Made by a program: the position numbers and the translations under genes
The notes under the pieces: generated by a model
The model's database searches: none
What the model was told of the DNA's origin: nothing
Seen by the model: the letters and a program-made list of their open reading frames with translations, nothing else
NCBI RefSeq assembly: GCF_005145025.1
Contig: NZ_CP039697.1
Span: 248,001 to 312,000, forward strand
DNA: 64,000 nucleotides
Direction of reading: 5' to 3'
Source: Novosphingobium sp. EMRT-2
GTDB taxonomy: Bacteria > Pseudomonadota > Alphaproteobacteria > Sphingomonadales > Sphingomonadaceae
Part shown: piece after piece, positions 24,638 through 34,209 of the stretch
How positions within the stretch are numbered: the stretch's first letter is position 1
Layout of the letters: each line of letters opens with the position of its first letter

Positions 24638-27022
24638 ATGACGCAGCCGCATCATCGACTGTTCCACGCTTCGCCGATGGCCATCGCGGCGGCCGTCGCG
24701 GTTATCAGCGCCACGCCGGCCTTCGCCCAAACGCAGCCGGCCGCGGAAACGACCGAAGCGCCGCAGCAGGGCTTCGGCGATATCGTCGTCACCGCCAACA
24801 AGCGCAGCGAGAACCTGCAGAAAGTCGGCATTTCGGTCTCGGCCTATTCGGGTGATCAGCTCAAGGCGCTCGGCATCACCGATACCACGCAGATCACTCA
24901 GCAGATCCCGGCGTTCCAGTTGAACGCATGGTCGCCCAACGTCACGATCTTCAACCTGCGCGGCATTTCGCAGAACAACTTCACCGATTACCTCGAAGCC
25001 CCCGTCGCGGTGTACATGGACGATGCCTACATGGGCTCGATCAACGGCATTTCCGGCCAGTTGTTCGATACCAAGCGCGTGGAAGTGCTGCGTGGGCCGC
25101 AGGGAACGTTGTTCGGCCGCAACGCCACCGGCGGACTGGTCCACTACATCAGCAACGATGCCAGCCAGGCCGATTTCAACGGCTATGCAGAAGCCAGCTA
25201 CGAACGCTTCAACCGGCGCGCGCTGGAAGGCGCGGTCGGCGGTTCGATCGTGCCGGGGCTGCGCTTCCGCGTGGCCGGGCGCGTGGTCAAGGCGGATGGC
25301 TACATCAAGTCCGCCGCGGCGCTGCAGGGCACCTATGACGGCAACGGGCAGGATCTGGGCGGCGAAAACGCCTGGGCCTTGCGCGGCACGGTACAAGCCG
25401 ACATCGGCAGCGACGGCAAGCTCGATCTGTGGTTCAAGCACAGCGAGGACAACCACGTCGCCACCGGCGGCTATGTCTTCGACAACTGCGATCTGCTCGC
25501 CAACGGCTATTGCCACGTCAATCCGGCCGGCCTCAGCGACGGCACCGGCGGCGTCATCAACGGCATCACCGGGGCCAAGGCCAGCCCCTATCAGAACTTC
25601 TCCAACGATCGCGGCAACTTCGACCGCCGGACCGACATCTACCAGGGCAAGCTGGTCAAGAAGTTCGGCGGCGTGGAACTGACCGCCATCACCAACTACA
25701 CCGATCTCAAGAAGTCCTATGCCGAGGATGGCGATGCCCTTCCCGTCACCGTCATCCAGTTCCTCACCACCGCGCGCTACAAGCAATTCAGCCAGGAATT
25801 GCGCCTTTCTGGCGACAGCGGCCCGTTCCGCTGGCAGGCGGGCGCCTATTACCTCAACATGAAGATCGCCGGCTCGCTCACCACCATCGGCGCGCCGGTG
25901 CTGGGCACCGCCTTCGCCATCAACGGCGCGGCCAACGATCCACGCGTGGTCGAGGACTATACGCTGCGCTCGAAGAACTGGTCGCTGTTCGGCCAGGGCG
26001 AATACGATCTGTCCGACAAGCTGACCGTGATCGCCGGCGCGCGCTATTCCAAGGACAACAAATCGATCGACTATACCTCGCGCCTGATCGACACCGGCTT
26101 CCCGACCGTCGTCCGCGCCACGGACGCGGCGTTCGCGGCTGTCGTTCCCGGCATCAACCGCATCAAGTATGGTGACTGGGCAGCCCGCGTCGGCCTGAAC
26201 TACAAGCCGAATCCCGATACCCTGCTGTTCGTATCCTGGAACCGCGGCATCAAGGGTGGCAACTGGACGCTGAGCGCCGATGTGACGCCCGCCAACTTCC
26301 GCCACGATCCCGAACGCCTCAATTCGTTCGAGGGCGGCGTGAAGTGGTCCAACGCCGATCGCACGCTGCGCGCCAACCTGACCGCCTATCACTACATCTA
26401 CGACAACTATCAGGCGTTCTCGGTACTGGGCGGCCTGCCTCAGGTGAGCAACAGCGACGCGCGCGCCACGGGCACGGAGCTGGAAGTGTTCTGGCAGCCG
26501 GTCAAGCGGCTCAACGTGAACCTTGGCGCGACGTGGGAGACCACCAAGGTCAAGCAGATCCTGGGGCCGGGCAGCCAGATCGGCCCCGAATTCTTCCCCG
26601 GCGCGCCCGATGCGCAATATTGCGCCAACCAGGGTGACGGGTCCTTCCTGTGTACTTATCCGCAAACCACGATCAACAACGCCAAGCTGCCGAACGCGCC
26701 GAAGTTCAGCATCAACTACCTGCTGCGCTACAACATCGACGCGTTCGGCGGCAATCTGGCGGCGCAGTTCGACGGCGTGTGGTACGACGACCAGTATCTG
26801 GAAGTCACCAACGGCGCTTCCTCGCTGCAGAAGGCCTACAACGTCTCGAACGCATCGCTGACGTGGACCACCGCCAACGACCGCCTTTCGGTCCAGGTGT
26901 TCGGACGCAACGTGTTCGACAAGGCCTACCGCGCCTACACGCTTAACCTCGGTATTCTCGGCACCACCTCGGTCTATGCCAAGCCCGCCACCTATGGGGC
27001 GAGCGTGACGGTGCGCTGGTAA
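24638..27022 (+). CDS. TonB-dependent outer-membrane receptor
   Basis: A 794-residue receptor with a signal peptide ending TPAFAQ, a TonB-box-like DIVVTANKRSE, and a plug domain with VPAFQLN-type and RVEVLRGPQGTLFGRNATGG motifs. The beta-barrel ends in an aromatic residue (SVTVRW). It follows the sphingomonad pattern of receptors for plant or aromatic compounds and not a classical siderophore receptor. ATG at 24638 with AGGGAG upstream fits the signal peptide, although the frame remains open far upstream through the MFS gene. It is probably regulated through the repeats at 24518-24551. Confidence 0.93.
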   Translation: MTQPHHRLFHASPMAIAAAVAVISATPAFAQTQPAAETTEAPQQGFGDIVVTANKRSENLQKVGISVSAYSGDQLKALGITDTTQITQQIPAFQLNAWSPNVTIFNLRGISQNNFTDYLEAPVAVYMDDAYMGSINGISGQLFDTKRVEVLRGPQGTLFGRNATGGLVHYISNDASQADFNGYAEASYERFNRRALEGAVGGSIVPGLRFRVAGRVVKADGYIKSAAALQGTYDGNGQDLGGENAWALRGTVQADIGSDGKLDLWFKHSEDNHVATGGYVFDNCDLLANGYCHVNPAGLSDGTGGVINGITGAKASPYQNFSNDRGNFDRRTDIYQGKLVKKFGGVELTAITNYTDLKKSYAEDGDALPVTVIQFLTTARYKQFSQELRLSGDSGPFRWQAGAYYLNMKIAGSLTTIGAPVLGTAFAINGAANDPRVVEDYTLRSKNWSLFGQGEYDLSDKLTVIAGARYSKDNKSIDYTSRLIDTGFPTVVRATDAAFAAVVPGINRIKYGDWAARVGLNYKPNPDTLLFVSWNRGIKGGNWTLSADVTPANFRHDPERLNSFEGGVKWSNADRTLRANLTAYHYIYDNYQAFSVLGGLPQVSNSDARATGTELEVFWQPVKRLNVNLGATWETTKVKQILGPGSQIGPEFFPGAPDAQYCANQGDGSFLCTYPQTTINNAKLPNAPKFSINYLLRYNIDAFGGNLAAQFDGVWYDDQYLEVTNGASSLQKAYNVSNASLTWTTANDRLSVQVFGRNVFDKAYRAYTLNLGILGTTSVYAKPATYGASVTVRW

Positions 27023-27051
27023 GACCCGCGCCCGGAAAGAGATGAGGGCGA

Positions 27052-27079
27052 CGCCGGGCCGGATTTTTCTGGTCCGGCG
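27052..27079 (+). terminator. terminator-like hairpin after the first TonB receptor
   Basis: A 12-bp stem (27052-27063 with 27068-27079, two G-U wobbles in RNA) closes a four-base T loop about 30 bases after the receptor stop. There is no U-tract after it, so it could stabilise the mRNA 3-prime end or be Rho-assisted. Confidence 0.45.
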
Positions 27080-27151
27080 CTGCCCCCTGCCGGCCGCCCC
27101 GGACTACCGGACGCTTTGCAATTCTGGCCATTCGGGCCTCGCCGCAAAAGG

Positions 27152-27201
27152 AATTGATCCTAAGCATCATGCTGCGCTGCAACTGCGGCCTTCGATCAAT
27201 T
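27152..27201. promoter_or_regulatory. spaced inverted repeat before the second TonB receptor
   Basis: AATTGATC (27152-27159) and GATCAATT (27194-27201) are exact reverse complements 34 bases apart, within the 266-base gap before the receptor starting at 27289. They may be paired operator halves. No -35/-10 pair could be fixed with confidence. Confidence 0.3.
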
Positions 27202-27288
27202 GCATTTTCGGGACGGGCCATAGCTTTCGTTTCGTGAACAGAAGCCGGCCGCGCCGATTCAGCGGCGGCATGAACAGGGGAGTTCATC

Positions 27289-29652
27289 ATGGGGGTCCAC
27301 CGCACATTGGGACGCACGTTCGGCCTGCTCGGTACGTCGATGCTGGGGGCGATGATCGTCGCCGCGCCGGCTTTCGCGCAGGAAGCGCCGCAATCCGCCA
27401 CGGAAGGCGCGAACGACGCCAGCGGCGAAATCATCGTCACCGCCACGCGCAAGTCCGAAGCGCTGAGCAAGGTTCCACTGAGCGTCAGCGCCTTTTCGAC
27501 CGAAACGCTCGACAAGCGCGGCGTGCGCGATTTCAGCGACGTGATCCGCCAGACGCCGGGCGTGGTCTTCGAAGCGACCAACACCACCACCAATATCGCG
27601 ATCCGCGGCATCAATTCGACTGTCGGCGCGGCAACCACCGGCGTCTATATCGACGATACGCCGATCCAGGTGCGCGCGCTAGGCTACAGCGGCGGCAACG
27701 CCTATCCGGTGATCTTCGATCTGGAACGCATCGAAGTGCTGCGCGGCCCGCAGGGCACGCTGTTCGGCGCGGGTTCGGAAGGCGGCACGATCCGCTTCAT
27801 CTCGCCCCAGCCGAGCGCCTCCACCACCTCGGGCCGCATCCGCTCGGAACTGTCCTTCACCGAAGGCGGCGCGCCGAGCTATGAAATCGGCGGAGCGTTC
27901 GGCACGCCGATCGTGCAAGACAAGCTGGCGATCCGCGCCAGCGGGTATTACCGCCGCGATGGCGGCTACATCGACCGGGTGCGCTTCGAGGACAAGTCGG
28001 TCGTCCAGAAGAACGCCAACTGGAACGAATCCTACGTGGGCCGCGTGGCGCTGGCATGGACGCCCACGCCGCAGCTGACGATCACGCCCTCGGTCGTGTT
28101 CCAGAAGATCAACACCAACGACAGCGGCGAATCCTGGGACAATATCGCCGCCGACCAGACGCAGCCGAGCGTGCCCTTCTCCGACTATGCGAACAACAAG
28201 CTTCTCAACGGCAACCGCGTGCGCGAATGGAGCAAGGACCGCTTCGTGCTGCCCTCGCTCAACATTCGCTATGACCTGGGCGGCGCGGACCTGATCGCGA
28301 TCGGTTCCTACTTCGACCGCAAGCAGACGTTCGTGTCGGACTACACCACGTTCGACCAGAGCCTGTTTACCGGCATCACCCTGCCGATCTTCCCCAACCA
28401 GTCCGCCTTCAGCGACTTCGTGAACACCCAGAAGAACTGGACCGGCGAACTGCGCCTCCAGTCGACCACGAAGGATTCAAAACTGTCGTGGGTGATCGGC
28501 ACGTTCTACCAGCAGGCCAAACAGACCTCGATCCAGCAGGTCAACGACACGTTCTTCTATCAGTACGCGCCGTTCCTGGCCGGCATCCTCCCGCCTTTGG
28601 TCAACGGAAAGCTGATCTACGATCAGGCCACCACGTCGAAGGACACGCAATACGCGGTCTATGGCCAGGTCAACTACAAGCCGGTCGACCGGCTGACGCT
28701 GACGGTGGGCCTGCGCTATGGCGAGACCAAGTTCGCGATCAACTCCTTCGCGCAAGGCCCCGTGGTCGGCCCGTCGGTCACCGACGTCGGCACGCAGAAG
28801 GAGCATCCGTTCACGCCCAAGTTCGGCATCGATTTCCAGGTGACCGACCGCACGCTGATCTACGGCTCCGTGTCCAAGGGCTTCCGCCCCGGCGGCTACA
28901 ACCCGCAAGTGGGTTCCCCCTGCGGTCCGGAACTCGCCTCGCTTGGCTATCCGGGCGGCCGTCCCAAGCTCTACAATTCGGACTCCGTGTGGAGCTACGA
29001 ACTGGGCCTCAAGACGCGCGTCGCGGACGGGCGGCTGGGCATCCAGGGCAGCGCCTACCAGATCGACTGGAAGAACATCCAGCAGTCGGTGGCGCTCAAT
29101 TCCTGCGGCTTCCAGTTCACCGGCAACCTCGGCAACGCGCGCAGCCGCGGCTTTGACCTGCAGCTGGACCTGAAGGTGAGCGAACAGTTCTCGCTCCAGG
29201 CCGAAGTCGGCTATACCGACGCCAAGTTCCTCAACACCTTCCTGGGCGGCCCCAGCGCGACCGTGCCTTCGGTAACCAAGGGCAACCACATCGCCTCGCC
29301 GCCGTGGACCGTCTCGGTGCATGGCCAGTACGACATCCCGCTTGGCGACAACAAGGCCTACGTCCGCACCGACTTCGACTACCGCGCCTACCAGAGCGCG
29401 CTGACGCCGGGCATCGATCCGCGCAACGGCGGGTCCGACCCGACGCTGTCCAACCCGCCGGCCGTGAAATCGTGGTCGATGCGCGCGGGCTACCGCTTCA
29501 GCGGCGTTGACGTTTCCGTGTTCGTGAACAACCTGCTCAACCAGCACATCTGGGCCGGGCGGCGTTCGCGCGACAACGGCTTGTCCACGATCTACCGTTC
29601 GAACATCGTGCGTCCGCGCACGTTCGGCCTGACCGCCGCCTACAGCTTCTAA
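27289..29652 (+). CDS. TonB-dependent outer-membrane receptor
   Basis: A 787-residue receptor. The signal peptide ends APAFAQ, the TonB-box-like segment is EIIVTATRKSE, the plug has RIEVLRGPQGTLFGAGSEGG, and the barrel finishes GLTAAYSF. The ATG at 27289 is preceded by AGGGGAG. It lies 46 bases before a secreted amidohydrolase, with PQQ-like dehydrogenase and HD genes behind. It therefore probably brings in the compound that these periplasmic enzymes process. It is clearly diverged from the receptor just upstream, so this is not a recent duplication. Confidence 0.93.
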   Translation: MGVHRTLGRTFGLLGTSMLGAMIVAAPAFAQEAPQSATEGANDASGEIIVTATRKSEALSKVPLSVSAFSTETLDKRGVRDFSDVIRQTPGVVFEATNTTTNIAIRGINSTVGAATTGVYIDDTPIQVRALGYSGGNAYPVIFDLERIEVLRGPQGTLFGAGSEGGTIRFISPQPSASTTSGRIRSELSFTEGGAPSYEIGGAFGTPIVQDKLAIRASGYYRRDGGYIDRVRFEDKSVVQKNANWNESYVGRVALAWTPTPQLTITPSVVFQKINTNDSGESWDNIAADQTQPSVPFSDYANNKLLNGNRVREWSKDRFVLPSLNIRYDLGGADLIAIGSYFDRKQTFVSDYTTFDQSLFTGITLPIFPNQSAFSDFVNTQKNWTGELRLQSTTKDSKLSWVIGTFYQQAKQTSIQQVNDTFFYQYAPFLAGILPPLVNGKLIYDQATTSKDTQYAVYGQVNYKPVDRLTLTVGLRYGETKFAINSFAQGPVVGPSVTDVGTQKEHPFTPKFGIDFQVTDRTLIYGSVSKGFRPGGYNPQVGSPCGPELASLGYPGGRPKLYNSDSVWSYELGLKTRVADGRLGIQGSAYQIDWKNIQQSVALNSCGFQFTGNLGNARSRGFDLQLDLKVSEQFSLQAEVGYTDAKFLNTFLGGPSATVPSVTKGNHIASPPWTVSVHGQYDIPLGDNKAYVRTDFDYRAYQSALTPGIDPRNGGSDPTLSNPPAVKSWSMRAGYRFSGVDVSVFVNNLLNQHIWAGRRSRDNGLSTIYRSNIVRPRTFGLTAAYSF

Positions 29653-29698
29653 GGCGACGGCAAACAAAGCAAAAGACGACAAGGGGGAAATACCGACG

Positions 29699-31408
29699 AT
29701 GGCTGCTCACTGGAAACACCTGCTTGCGGCGACCGGCCTCGTCGGCCTCCTTGCAACGGGCGGCGCGGCTGCCGCCCGGCCGGCCGCGAAAGCCGCCGCA
29801 GCGCGAACGGCGGACGTTCGTTTCGTCAACGGCCATATCTACACGCCCACCGGCTGGAAGACTGCCATGGCCGTGCGCGATGGCAGGATCGTCTCGCTCG
29901 ATACGCGCACGCCCGCGCGGCAGGTGATCGATCTCAAGGGCCAGACCGTCCTGCCCGGCCTGTACGACATGCACGTCCACCCGATCCTCCAAGCCAAGGG
30001 CGGAGAGGGTCGCTGCCGCGTGCCGCAGGATGCCAACGCGGCCAAGCTGCTGGAACTCGTTACCGCCTGCGTCAAGCAGGCAAAGCCGGGCGAATGGGTG
30101 ACCGGCGGCCAGTGGCAGGCCTCGCTGCTCGAAGGCACGCCGATCACCGCCGCGACGCTCGACGCCATTTCGCCTGACAACCCGCTGATGCTGTTCGATG
30201 TCAGCGGCCATAGCGTGTGGGCCAATTCCAAAGCGCTTGCCGCCGCCGGCATCACCGACGCCACGCCCAACCCCGAAGGCGGGATCATAGAGCGCGATGC
30301 GGCGGGCAAGCCGACCGGCGTGCTGCGCGAGACGGCGGGCCGGCTGGTGACGGGCAAGGTGCCGCCGCAATCGCGCGAGGAAACCGGAAAAGTCCTGCGC
30401 CAGCATCTCGATATGCTCGCGTCCTATGGCGTCGTCGGCTATGTCGAGGCGATGGCCTTCCGCGACGATCTGGAAGTCTATGCAGACCTGGCCGACAAGG
30501 GACTGCTGAAGCAGCGCGTGCAGGCCTGCATCGCCTATTCGGAAGCCGGGCAGGCCAATCCCGATTTCGACCGGACCGTGGCCGACCGCGCCGAATACGC
30601 CCGGCCACTGTTCAACGCCAATTGCATCAAGGTCTTCGCCGACGGCGTGCCGACCGAAAGCCACACCGGCGCCATGCTGGGCGACTATCAGGCCGGCCAG
30701 CCCAACGCCCCGGCGCGCGGGCTGCTGCTGTTCGATCCGGCGCAGATGGCGGCCAACCTGGTCAAGTGGGACAAACTGGGCGTGACCGTGCTGTTCCACG
30801 CCGCCGGCGACCGGGCGGTGCGCTCCGCGCTCGATGCCATCGCCGCCGCGCGCAAGGCCAACGGCATGGGCGGCCCGATCCACCAGGTTGGCCATTCCAC
30901 CTTCGTCGATCCGGCCGACCTTCCCCGCTTCAAGGCGCTCAAGGCAGCGGTCGAATATTCCCCCTACCTGTGGGACCCGCAGCCGATCAACGACGACATC
31001 ACCAGCGCCGTGGGCGAACCGCGCATCGATCGCGTCTGGCCGATCCGCGAAGGGTTCGAGGCGGGCGCACTGGTCATCGCCGGGTCCGACTGGGCGGTCG
31101 TGCCCAAGCCCGATCCGTGGATCGGCATCGAAACCGCCGTCACGCGCCGCAATCCCGGCGGCGGCACGCGCAGCTTCGGCCTGAAGGAAGCGATCACCCT
31201 GCCGCAGGCGATCACGATGTTCTCGATCGATGCCGCCACCCGGCTCGGCACCGCGGCCACCGCCGGATCGCTGGAAACGGGCAAGGTGGCGGATTTCATC
31301 GTGCTCGACCGTGATCCCTTCGCCGGCCCGCCCACCGCGATCCATGACACCCGCGTGCTCGAAACCTGGGTGGGCGGCACGCGCATCTACCAGCGCGCGA
31401 AACCCTGA
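29699..31408 (+). CDS. secreted amidohydrolase (YtcJ-like metal-dependent hydrolase)
   Basis: A 569-residue amidohydrolase-3 protein with a signal peptide (HLLAATGLVGLLATGGAAAA). The TIM-barrel metal motif is LPGLYDMHVHP. Later markers are VLFHAAGDRAVR, GHSTFVDPADLPR and the metal aspartate segment VIAGSDWAV. The closing segment GKVADFIVLDRDPF belongs to the composite beta-sandwich domain. It hydrolyses a C-N bond of an amide, formamide or cyclic imide in the periplasm. A homologous gene lies at 36046-37770. It is cotranscribed with the receptor upstream and the PQQ-type enzyme three bases downstream. Confidence 0.88.
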   Translation: MAAHWKHLLAATGLVGLLATGGAAAARPAAKAAAARTADVRFVNGHIYTPTGWKTAMAVRDGRIVSLDTRTPARQVIDLKGQTVLPGLYDMHVHPILQAKGGEGRCRVPQDANAAKLLELVTACVKQAKPGEWVTGGQWQASLLEGTPITAATLDAISPDNPLMLFDVSGHSVWANSKALAAAGITDATPNPEGGIIERDAAGKPTGVLRETAGRLVTGKVPPQSREETGKVLRQHLDMLASYGVVGYVEAMAFRDDLEVYADLADKGLLKQRVQACIAYSEAGQANPDFDRTVADRAEYARPLFNANCIKVFADGVPTESHTGAMLGDYQAGQPNAPARGLLLFDPAQMAANLVKWDKLGVTVLFHAAGDRAVRSALDAIAAARKANGMGGPIHQVGHSTFVDPADLPRFKALKAAVEYSPYLWDPQPINDDITSAVGEPRIDRVWPIREGFEAGALVIAGSDWAVVPKPDPWIGIETAVTRRNPGGGTRSFGLKEAITLPQAITMFSIDAATRLGTAATAGSLETGKVADFIVLDRDPFAGPPTAIHDTRVLETWVGGTRIYQRAKP

Positions 31409-31411
31409 GCG

Positions 31412-33367
31412 ATGCGCCGGCTGGCGATCGCACTCACCCTTGGCGTGCTGGCGATCGCCGGTTGCGGGCGCGCGCCCGACCAGCCACCAGCACAATCCGG
31501 TGCCGCAATCGCGGCGGTGGAGCGCGACGCGACCGGCTGGCCGAGCTATGGCGGTCAATCCTCGGGCACCAAGTATTCCGCGCTCGACCAGATCAACCGC
31601 GCCAATGTCGGCTCGCTGCAAGTGGCCTGGACGTATCACACCGGCGAAATCTCGTCCGGCACGAACGATACCGACGCCACCGTCAGCGAACTGACGCCGG
31701 TCTATGCCAACGGGCATCTCTATATCTGCACGCCGTTTGGGCGGGTCGCCTCGCTCGATCCGGCAAGCGGGCGGCAGGTCTGGTCGTTCGATCCGAAGAA
31801 GCCGCGCAGCGGCAACATGTATGCCGAGAACTACTGCCGGGGCGTCGCCTACTGGGAAGCGCCGGCCCCGCAGGCCCGCGCCGCCGAATGCGGCAAGCGC
31901 GTGCTGCTGGCCGGGCAGACGGGCATGCTCCTGGCGATCGACGCCGACCGGGGCCGCCTGTGCCCCGGCTTCGGCCAGGGCGGGCGCATCAACCTCGCCG
32001 CGCTGGACTACAAGGGCGAAGGGCCGCTCGCCAACACCTCGCCCCCCGCAATCTATCGCAACGTGGTGATCGTCGGCGCTTCGGTCACCGACAACAAGTT
32101 CCGCAACTCGCTCGACGGTATCGTCCGCGCGTTCGACGTCGTCACGGGGCGCGAGCTGTGGAGCTGGAACCCGATCCCGCCCGAACTGTCGGACAGGACC
32201 GGCGCGGCCAACACCTGGGCGCCGATTTCCATCGACGCGCAGCGCGGCTGGGTGTTCCTGCCCACCGGCAGCGCCAGCTGGGACACGCTGGGCATCAACC
32301 GCATCAACGCGATACCGGACGCGAACGCCGTCGTCGTGCTGGATACGCAGACCGGCCGGCGGGTGTGGTCCTATCAGACGATCCATCACGATCTGTGGGA
32401 CTACGATCTGCCCGCCATGCCCACGCTGGCCACCATCGAGCACGATGGCCGCCCGGTCGATGCCGTGATCCAGGGCACCAAGACCGGCAACGTGTTCGTG
32501 CTCGATCGCCAGACCGGCAAGCCGCTGTTCCCGGTGCGCGAAATGCCCGTGCCCAAAAGCGACATGCCCGGCGAACTGGCTTCGCCGACGCAACCCATGC
32601 CCGTGCTTCCGCGCCCCGTCACCTCGCAGACGCTAACCGCCGATCAGGCCTGGGGGGCGATCGGGTTCGACACATGGCGCTGCAAGGCCAAGCTGGCGGC
32701 GTTCCGCAACGAAGGCATCTTCACCCCGCCAAGCATCAAGGGCTCGCTGCTGCACCCGAGCTTCCTTGGCGGCACCAACTGGGGCGGGATCGCCTATGAT
32801 CCCAACACCGGGCTGGCGGTGGTCAATTCCTCGAACCTCGTGTCGTCGGTCATCCTCAAGCCGCGCGCCGAATATGATGAAAAGCGTGACAAGCGCCCGG
32901 GCGTGTCGGTCTATGAAATGCGCGGTTCGCCCTATGTGATGCTGCGCGAGGTGCTGCTCTCCCCGCTTGGCGCGCCGTGCAATCCGCCGCCGTGGGGCCA
33001 GTTGACCGCGATCGACATGAAGACCGGGCAGGCGCGCTGGCAGATCCCGTTCGGCCGCATCCGCTTCTCGTCCGGCCTTTCCTCCCCCGCCTCGTGGGGC
33101 GCGCCCAACCAGGGTGGCCCGATCGTGACGCGCGGCGGCCTGATCTTCATCGGCGCCAGCCTCGACAGCCGTTTCCGCGCCTATGACATCCAGACCGGGC
33201 GCGAGGTGTGGAGCGCGCGGGTTCCGGCCCCGGCCACCGCCACGCCGATGACGTTCCGCCACACCGACGGCCGGCAGTACGTGGTCGTCGCCGCCGGCGG
33301 CCATGGCGGATTTGGCACACCGCTGGGCGATGCGCTAATCGCCTATGCCCTGCCTCGAAAGGATTGA
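31412..33367 (+). CDS. PQQ-dependent dehydrogenase-like lipoprotein (quinoprotein beta-propeller)
   Basis: A 651-residue protein with a lipobox LAIAGC (C18), then a quinoprotein propeller. WPSYGGQSSGTKYSALDQINRANV is the standard opening of GDH/ADH quinoproteins. Repeats carry W-docking motifs such as GRQVWSFDP, GRELWSWNP, GRRVWSYQ, GQARWQIPF and GREVWSARV. It resembles membrane glucose-dehydrogenase-like enzymes without the TM domain. It is predicted to oxidise an alcohol or sugar in the periplasm with PQQ. No PQQ synthesis genes or cytochrome lie in the window. It starts three bases after the amidohydrolase stop. Confidence 0.9.
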   Translation: MRRLAIALTLGVLAIAGCGRAPDQPPAQSGAAIAAVERDATGWPSYGGQSSGTKYSALDQINRANVGSLQVAWTYHTGEISSGTNDTDATVSELTPVYANGHLYICTPFGRVASLDPASGRQVWSFDPKKPRSGNMYAENYCRGVAYWEAPAPQARAAECGKRVLLAGQTGMLLAIDADRGRLCPGFGQGGRINLAALDYKGEGPLANTSPPAIYRNVVIVGASVTDNKFRNSLDGIVRAFDVVTGRELWSWNPIPPELSDRTGAANTWAPISIDAQRGWVFLPTGSASWDTLGINRINAIPDANAVVVLDTQTGRRVWSYQTIHHDLWDYDLPAMPTLATIEHDGRPVDAVIQGTKTGNVFVLDRQTGKPLFPVREMPVPKSDMPGELASPTQPMPVLPRPVTSQTLTADQAWGAIGFDTWRCKAKLAAFRNEGIFTPPSIKGSLLHPSFLGGTNWGGIAYDPNTGLAVVNSSNLVSSVILKPRAEYDEKRDKRPGVSVYEMRGSPYVMLREVLLSPLGAPCNPPPWGQLTAIDMKTGQARWQIPFGRIRFSSGLSSPASWGAPNQGGPIVTRGGLIFIGASLDSRFRAYDIQTGREVWSARVPAPATATPMTFRHTDGRQYVVVAAGGHGGFGTPLGDALIAYALPRKD

Positions 33368-33371
33368 TCCG

Positions 33372-34037
33372 ATGCCCCGTATCGTTCCTGCCCTGATCGC
33401 GCTTGCGGTGGCGTGCATGCCACTGGCGGCCAACGCCGGCCCGCCCGCGTGGCGCGCCAAAGTCGAAACCTTCGCCGCCACCCATTTCAAGCACACCGCG
33501 TGGGGCTTCGCCCATTCGCGGCGCGACTATGCGCTGGCATCGGCGCTGGCGGCCGAGGACCATGCCACGGTCGATGACGATGTGCTTTATGCTGCAGCCA
33601 TGCTGCACGATATTGCAGCCTTCGCACCATGGGAAGACGCCAAGAAGGACCATGCCGATCGCGCGGTCGAGCTCCTGCCCGCCGTGCTACGCGATGCGGG
33701 CTTTCCGGAGGCGAAGATACCGGCGGTGCTGGAAGCCACCCGCACGCACATGTTCGACCGCAAGCCGGTCGCGCCCGAAGCCGTCTATCTGCACGATGCC
33801 GATGCACTCGACTGGCTCGGCGCGATTGGCATCTATCGGCTTGTTTCGCTGGTCGATGCGAACGGCGGACAGCCCGATGGAGCGGCCACCGTCGGGCAAC
33901 TGCGCACCTTTCTCGCGGCGGTTCCGGCAGGCGTGGTCGGCCCCGCCGCCAAGCGGGCGCTACCGGGGCGCGAAGCCTGGCTCAAATCATTTCTGGAAAC
34001 GCTCGGCGCGGAAAGCGATGGGATGAAGCAGCTTTAG
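33372..34037 (+). CDS. secreted HD-domain protein
   Basis: A 221-residue HD-superfamily protein. It has a signal peptide (IVPALIALAVACMPLAANAG), a first-helix histidine (WGFAHSRRDY), then AAMLHDIAAFAPW (the HD pair), HADRAVELL and YLHDADALDWLGA, a standard metal-dependent phosphohydrolase layout. A periplasmic HD enzyme is uncommon, since most act on cytoplasmic nucleotides. The ATG at 33372 lies four bases after the PQQ-enzyme stop, so it is the last gene of the receptor/amidohydrolase/dehydrogenase operon. A palindromic hairpin follows at 34052-34068. Confidence 0.85.
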   Translation: MPRIVPALIALAVACMPLAANAGPPAWRAKVETFAATHFKHTAWGFAHSRRDYALASALAAEDHATVDDDVLYAAAMLHDIAAFAPWEDAKKDHADRAVELLPAVLRDAGFPEAKIPAVLEATRTHMFDRKPVAPEAVYLHDADALDWLGAIGIYRLVSLVDANGGQPDGAATVGQLRTFLAAVPAGVVGPAAKRALPGREAWLKSFLETLGAESDGMKQL

Positions 34038-34051
34038 GCGGTATGGACAAA

Positions 34052-34068
34052 TTCCGGCCTGGCCGGAA
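34052..34068 (+). terminator. hairpin after the HD-protein gene
   Basis: TTCCGGCC-T-GGCCGGAA forms a perfect eight-base palindrome with a one-base centre 15 bases after the stop at 34037. It has no U-tract, so it is a weak terminator candidate or a protein site. Confidence 0.35.
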
Positions 34069-34165
34069 CGGCAGCTATCCGAGAATTTTCCGTGGGGTAG
34101 GCCTTTCCGAAAACGACAAATACATGTCGTTCCGGTGCCGCGCTGGGACGACACCTGCCATTTTC

Positions 34166-34182
34166 CGCCATTCAAAATGGCG
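34166..34182. repeat. short inverted repeat CGCCATT/AATGGCG
   Basis: Seven-base arms around a three-base centre, near the 3-prime end of the membrane-protein gene at 34210 and the operon on the other strand. It may serve as a terminator for either transcript. Confidence 0.3.
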
Positions 34183-34209
34183 TTCAAGGCCCGCTGACTT
34201 TGCGGAAAA

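Noticed and set aside
29537..32593. A 1018-codon open frame on the minus strand
   Set aside because: It runs antisense to the amidohydrolase and PQQ-type genes. Its composition is that of a GC-rich shadow frame and it shows no family motifs.
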